Shown: positions 61,111 to 64,000 of the stretch, piece after piece | How positions within the stretch are numbered: position 1 is the stretch's first letter | Layout of the letters: every line of letters begins with the position of its first letter | Notes under the pieces: generated by a model | What the model saw: only the letters and a program-made list of their open reading frames with translations | The model's database searches: none | What the model was told of the DNA's origin: nothing | Translations under genes and position numbers: made by a program | NCBI RefSeq assembly: GCF_022539505.1 | Contig: NC_061514.1 | Location: 248,112,124-248,176,123 of the forward strand | Length of the DNA stretch: 64,000 nt | Direction of reading: 5' to 3' | Source of the DNA: Lolium rigidum | Lineage: Eukaryota > Streptophyta > Magnoliopsida > Poales > Poaceae

Positions 61111-61986
61111 TGTCGGGGGGAAGACCCCGGGTAGGGCAAACGACTAAGAACAACCGGCTCAAGGCCTGTCGGCCCGCGGCAAAGGCCCGCTGAGGAGCAG
61201 CCGGCTGGAGCCGTGGCCGACTGCCTTGGGAGCCGGCTGGTTCAAAGTCCACGCTGGCCTGGTCGCAGCCGACGGCGCTGTGGCTGGGCTGGCTTCAACT
61301 TGCTATATCCGGCTTGGTTTGTTTCTCCCTGATAAGGTCCGGGTTGGTGAGGCTTGCAGGAGAAGGAACTGGAAAGGTAGTCCGGCTCCTAAAGTCCACG
61401 TTGATCTCACTTTCCGTAAAGGGCGGAGCACTGTAGAGCAACAGTGCCTCCGCCGGACAGGGCATCATGGCGCCGTACGGCTACAGGTCATGATGGCGAC
61501 AGGGACACCTCCTCTCCATGCCGCTGACTCCGGCAGGCGGATGGGACAGGCCATGAGGCCTCAACGGCTCCTGACGTCAACGCCTCGGGAAGGAGCAGAA
61601 GCCGAGCCGGCCAGCCGGCCACTAGGTCTTAGGGACTCTTATGTAAAGTGCCAGCGTCTATATAAGCTGCACTACCCCCTCATGCGGGGGACGATCGATC
61701 ACTTCTTATTCATTCTAGTCTTAGCGCTGCCCTGAGAGAGAGACCTTCGTCTACCTTAGCCTCCCAGGAGTAGCCGGATACAGCTCTAGGAGCACCTTTG
61801 TACTGTGCTACCATCATATACACTCATAGCAGGAGTAGAGGTGTTACCTCCACCGGAGGGCCTCGAACCTCGGGTACGTCGCCGTGTCGCTCGTGCCCAT
61901 ACCCGCATCCGGATACCGCCGTGAGATCATCTAGGAACCACCTTCTTTAGCCACCCTATGGCATATGCCGTGACGATACCACGACA
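61111..61986 (+). repeat. 5' LTR of Gypsy-type element D
   Basis: Starts TGTCGGGGGGAAGACC and ends ACGACA (TG...CA), 876 bp. A TATA box TATATAAG lies at 61659-61666. A primer binding site follows directly. The partner LTR lies outside the window. Confidence 0.8.
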
Positions 61987-62189
61987 TTTGGCGCCCACCG
62001 TGGGGCCTTCGGCGTCGCGGCCGGTGTCTTCATCCGGACGGGCCTCACCATCACCACCGGCGAGCGGGTCGCTTCAGGCTTGATCTGGAGATTCGGCTCC
62101 CTCGACTGCGTCAGCGACAACGCTGGCTGCTTCGCCGACAGGCCCTTCCCTGCCGGCGGCAGCGTCATCTCCTTCGGCGGCCACGACGT
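61987..62189 (+). mobile_element. Start of the internal region of element D
   Basis: TGGCGCCCACCGTGGGGCC at 61989-62007 is a common plant primer binding site. The following 180 bases are GC-rich and open (GVFIRTGLTITTG), perhaps a gag leader. Element C interrupts at 62190; the rest is not in the window. Confidence 0.7.
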
Positions 62190-64000
62190 TGATGTCTACG
62201 TTCCCCCTCCTTTCCTGTAGACAGTGTTGGGCCCCCAAGAGCAGAGGTTTGTAGAACAGCAGCAAGTTTTCCCTTAAGTGGATCACCCAAGGTTTATCGA
62301 TCTCAGGGAGGAAGAGGTCAAAGATATCCCTCTCATGCAACCCTGCAACCACAAAGCAATAAGTCTCTTGTGTCCCCAACACACCTAATAGGTGCACTAG
62401 TTCGGCGAAGAGATAGTGAAATACAGGTGGTATGAATAAATATGAGCAGTAGTAACGGCGTGTAGTTGATGGTGGTAATATGGTAGCAATAGTAACGCAG
62501 CAGTAGTAACGCAATAAAATAGTAAACAAGCAGCGATAGCAGTATTTAGGAACAAGGCCTAGGGATTACACTTTCACTAGTGGACACTCTCAACTTTGAT
62601 CACATAACAGAATAGATAAATGCATACTCTACACTTTTGTTGGATGATGAACACATTGCGTAGGATTACACGAACCCTCAATGCCGGAGTTAACAAGCTC
62701 CACAATAATGCTCATATTTTAGTAACCTTTAGTGTAAGATAGATCAACAGACTAAACCAAGTACTAGCATAGCATGCACACTGTCACCTTCATGCATATG
62801 TAGGAGGAATAGATCACATCAATATTATCATAGCAATAGTTAACTTCGCAATCTACAAGAGATCATGATCATAGCATAAAGCAAGTACTAACACGGTGCA
62901 CACACTGTCACCTTTGCACACGTTTAGGAGGAATAAAACTACTTTAATAACACATCACTAGAGTAGCACATAGATAAATTGTGATACAAACACATTGCAA
63001 TCATAAAGAGATATAAATAAGCACCTCACTATGCCATTCAACAGTGAATAAGTATTCCGTGAAATATAGCCTAAGAGACCCACACGGTGCACACACTGTC
63101 ACCTTTACACTCGTGGGACAAGGAGTCTCCGGAGATCACATAAGTAAAACTCACTTGACTAGCATAATGACATCTAGATTACAAGCATCATCATATGAAT
63201 CTCAATCATGTAAGGCAGCTCATGAGATTATTGTATTGAAGCACATAGGAGAGAGATGAACCACATAGCTACCGGTACAGCCCCGAGCCTCGATGGAGAA
63301 CTACTCCTCCTCATGGGAGCAGCAGCGGTGATGAAGATGGCGGTGGAGATGGCAGCGGTGTCGATGGAGAAGCCTTCCGGGGGCACTTCCCCGCTCCGGC
63401 AGGGTGCCGGAACAGAGACTCCTGTCCCCAGATCTTGGCTTCGCGATGGCGGCGGCTCTGGAAGGTTTCTGTGGTTTTCGTCGAACGCCCCGAAGTTTTT
63501 AGGTCAGGGACTTTATATAGGCGGAGAGGCGGCGCAGGAGGGCTTCTGGGGGGCCCACACCCTAGGGGGCGCCCCCTTGGCCGCGCCGGGGTGTGGTGTG
63601 GTGGCCCTGCCCCCTTCTCTAGCGGTTCTCGTGTGTTCTGGATGCTTCCGGGTAAAATAGGAACCCGGGCGTTGATTTCGTCCGATTCCGAGAATATTTC
63701 GTTACTAGGATTTCTCGAAACCAAAAACAGCGAGAAAACAGGAACCGGCACTTCGGCATCTTGTTAATAGGTTAGTTCCGGAAAATGCACGAATATGACA
63801 TAAAGTGTGCATATAACATGTAGATAACATCAATAATGTGGCATGGAACACAAGAAATTATCGATACGTTGGAGACGTATCGGCATCCCCAAGCTTAGTT
63901 CTCGCTCGTCCCGAGCAGGTAAAACGATAACAAAGATAATTTCTGGAGTGACATGCCATCATAAACTTGATCATACTATTTGTAAAGCATATGTAGTGAA
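62190..64000 (-). mobile_element. Element C, third A/B-type LTR element, partial
   Basis: The LTR at 62190-63882 is of the same family as those of B (starts TGATGTCTACG, ends GGAGACGTATC) in the same orientation. It is followed by the polypurine tract (GCATCCCCAAGCTT complement) and about 105 bases of internal sequence matching 49104-49210, then the window ends. Minus-strand TATATAAAG near 63511-63519. Confidence 0.88.

Overview
The window reads as nuclear DNA of a grass, most likely a Pooideae species (wheat, barley, oat or ryegrass relatives). The reasons are Athila-clade Gypsy retrotransposons of the type common in that group, Stowaway, PIF/Harbinger and CACTA elements with grass-type ends, L1-type LINEs, and very GC-rich intronless genes. 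About nine tenths of the window is mobile DNA or its debris. Nothing prokaryotic, no CRISPR array and no rRNA or tRNA gene was seen. All coordinates were counted by eye and may be off by a few bases.

The host genes are three tandem paralogues on the minus strand. They encode BCS1-like AAA-ATPases (AATP1/ASD family) at 16426-17886, 21286-22779 and 57612-59139. The first two are intact; the third carries a single one-nucleotide frameshift. Each has a TATA-like box just upstream. They were once close neighbours and were driven apart by insertions: a Harbinger remnant between genes 1 and 2, and about 34 kb of nested elements between genes 2 and 3.

Layout. 1-2514: a tandem duplication and a Helitron-type 3' end. 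2943-15516: a PIF/Harbinger transposon whose transposase is split by a 10.5-kb autonomous Athila element (3694-14147, minus). 16426-22779: AAA genes 1 and 2 with a foldback MITE and a second Harbinger remnant between them. 23137-30450: a 7.3-kb LINE (minus) with a 13-15 bp target duplication. 30464-35803: decayed gene fragments (Ulp1-like protease, exon-like pieces, a minisatellite) ending at a Helitron-type 5' end. 35852-39915: CACTA-like material holding a B3-domain gene fragment and a LINE. 40036-57187: a four-level nest, with a Stowaway MITE hit by a LINE, the LINE by non-autonomous Athila-like element A, and A by its inverted relative B. 57612-59139: AAA gene 3. 60795-64000: a LINE remnant, a Gypsy-type element D, and inside it element C, a third relative of A and B that runs off the window.

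Two things stand out. First, near-identical repeat copies differ again and again at CAG/CTG, where one copy has CGAG/CTCG (or CGG, CTTG). Many apparent frameshifts in the transposon genes sit exactly on such sites, while AAA genes 1 and 2 are untouched. CAG and CTG are plant CHG methylation sites, so this looks like a methylation-linked base-calling error in the assembly, and several 'pseudogene' calls may be artefacts. Second, the Athila element carries, downstream of pol, a small coiled-coil ORF with its own TATA box and a 60-nt intron. The non-autonomous relatives A and B have lost gag-pol but keep a different conserved ORF of unknown function.
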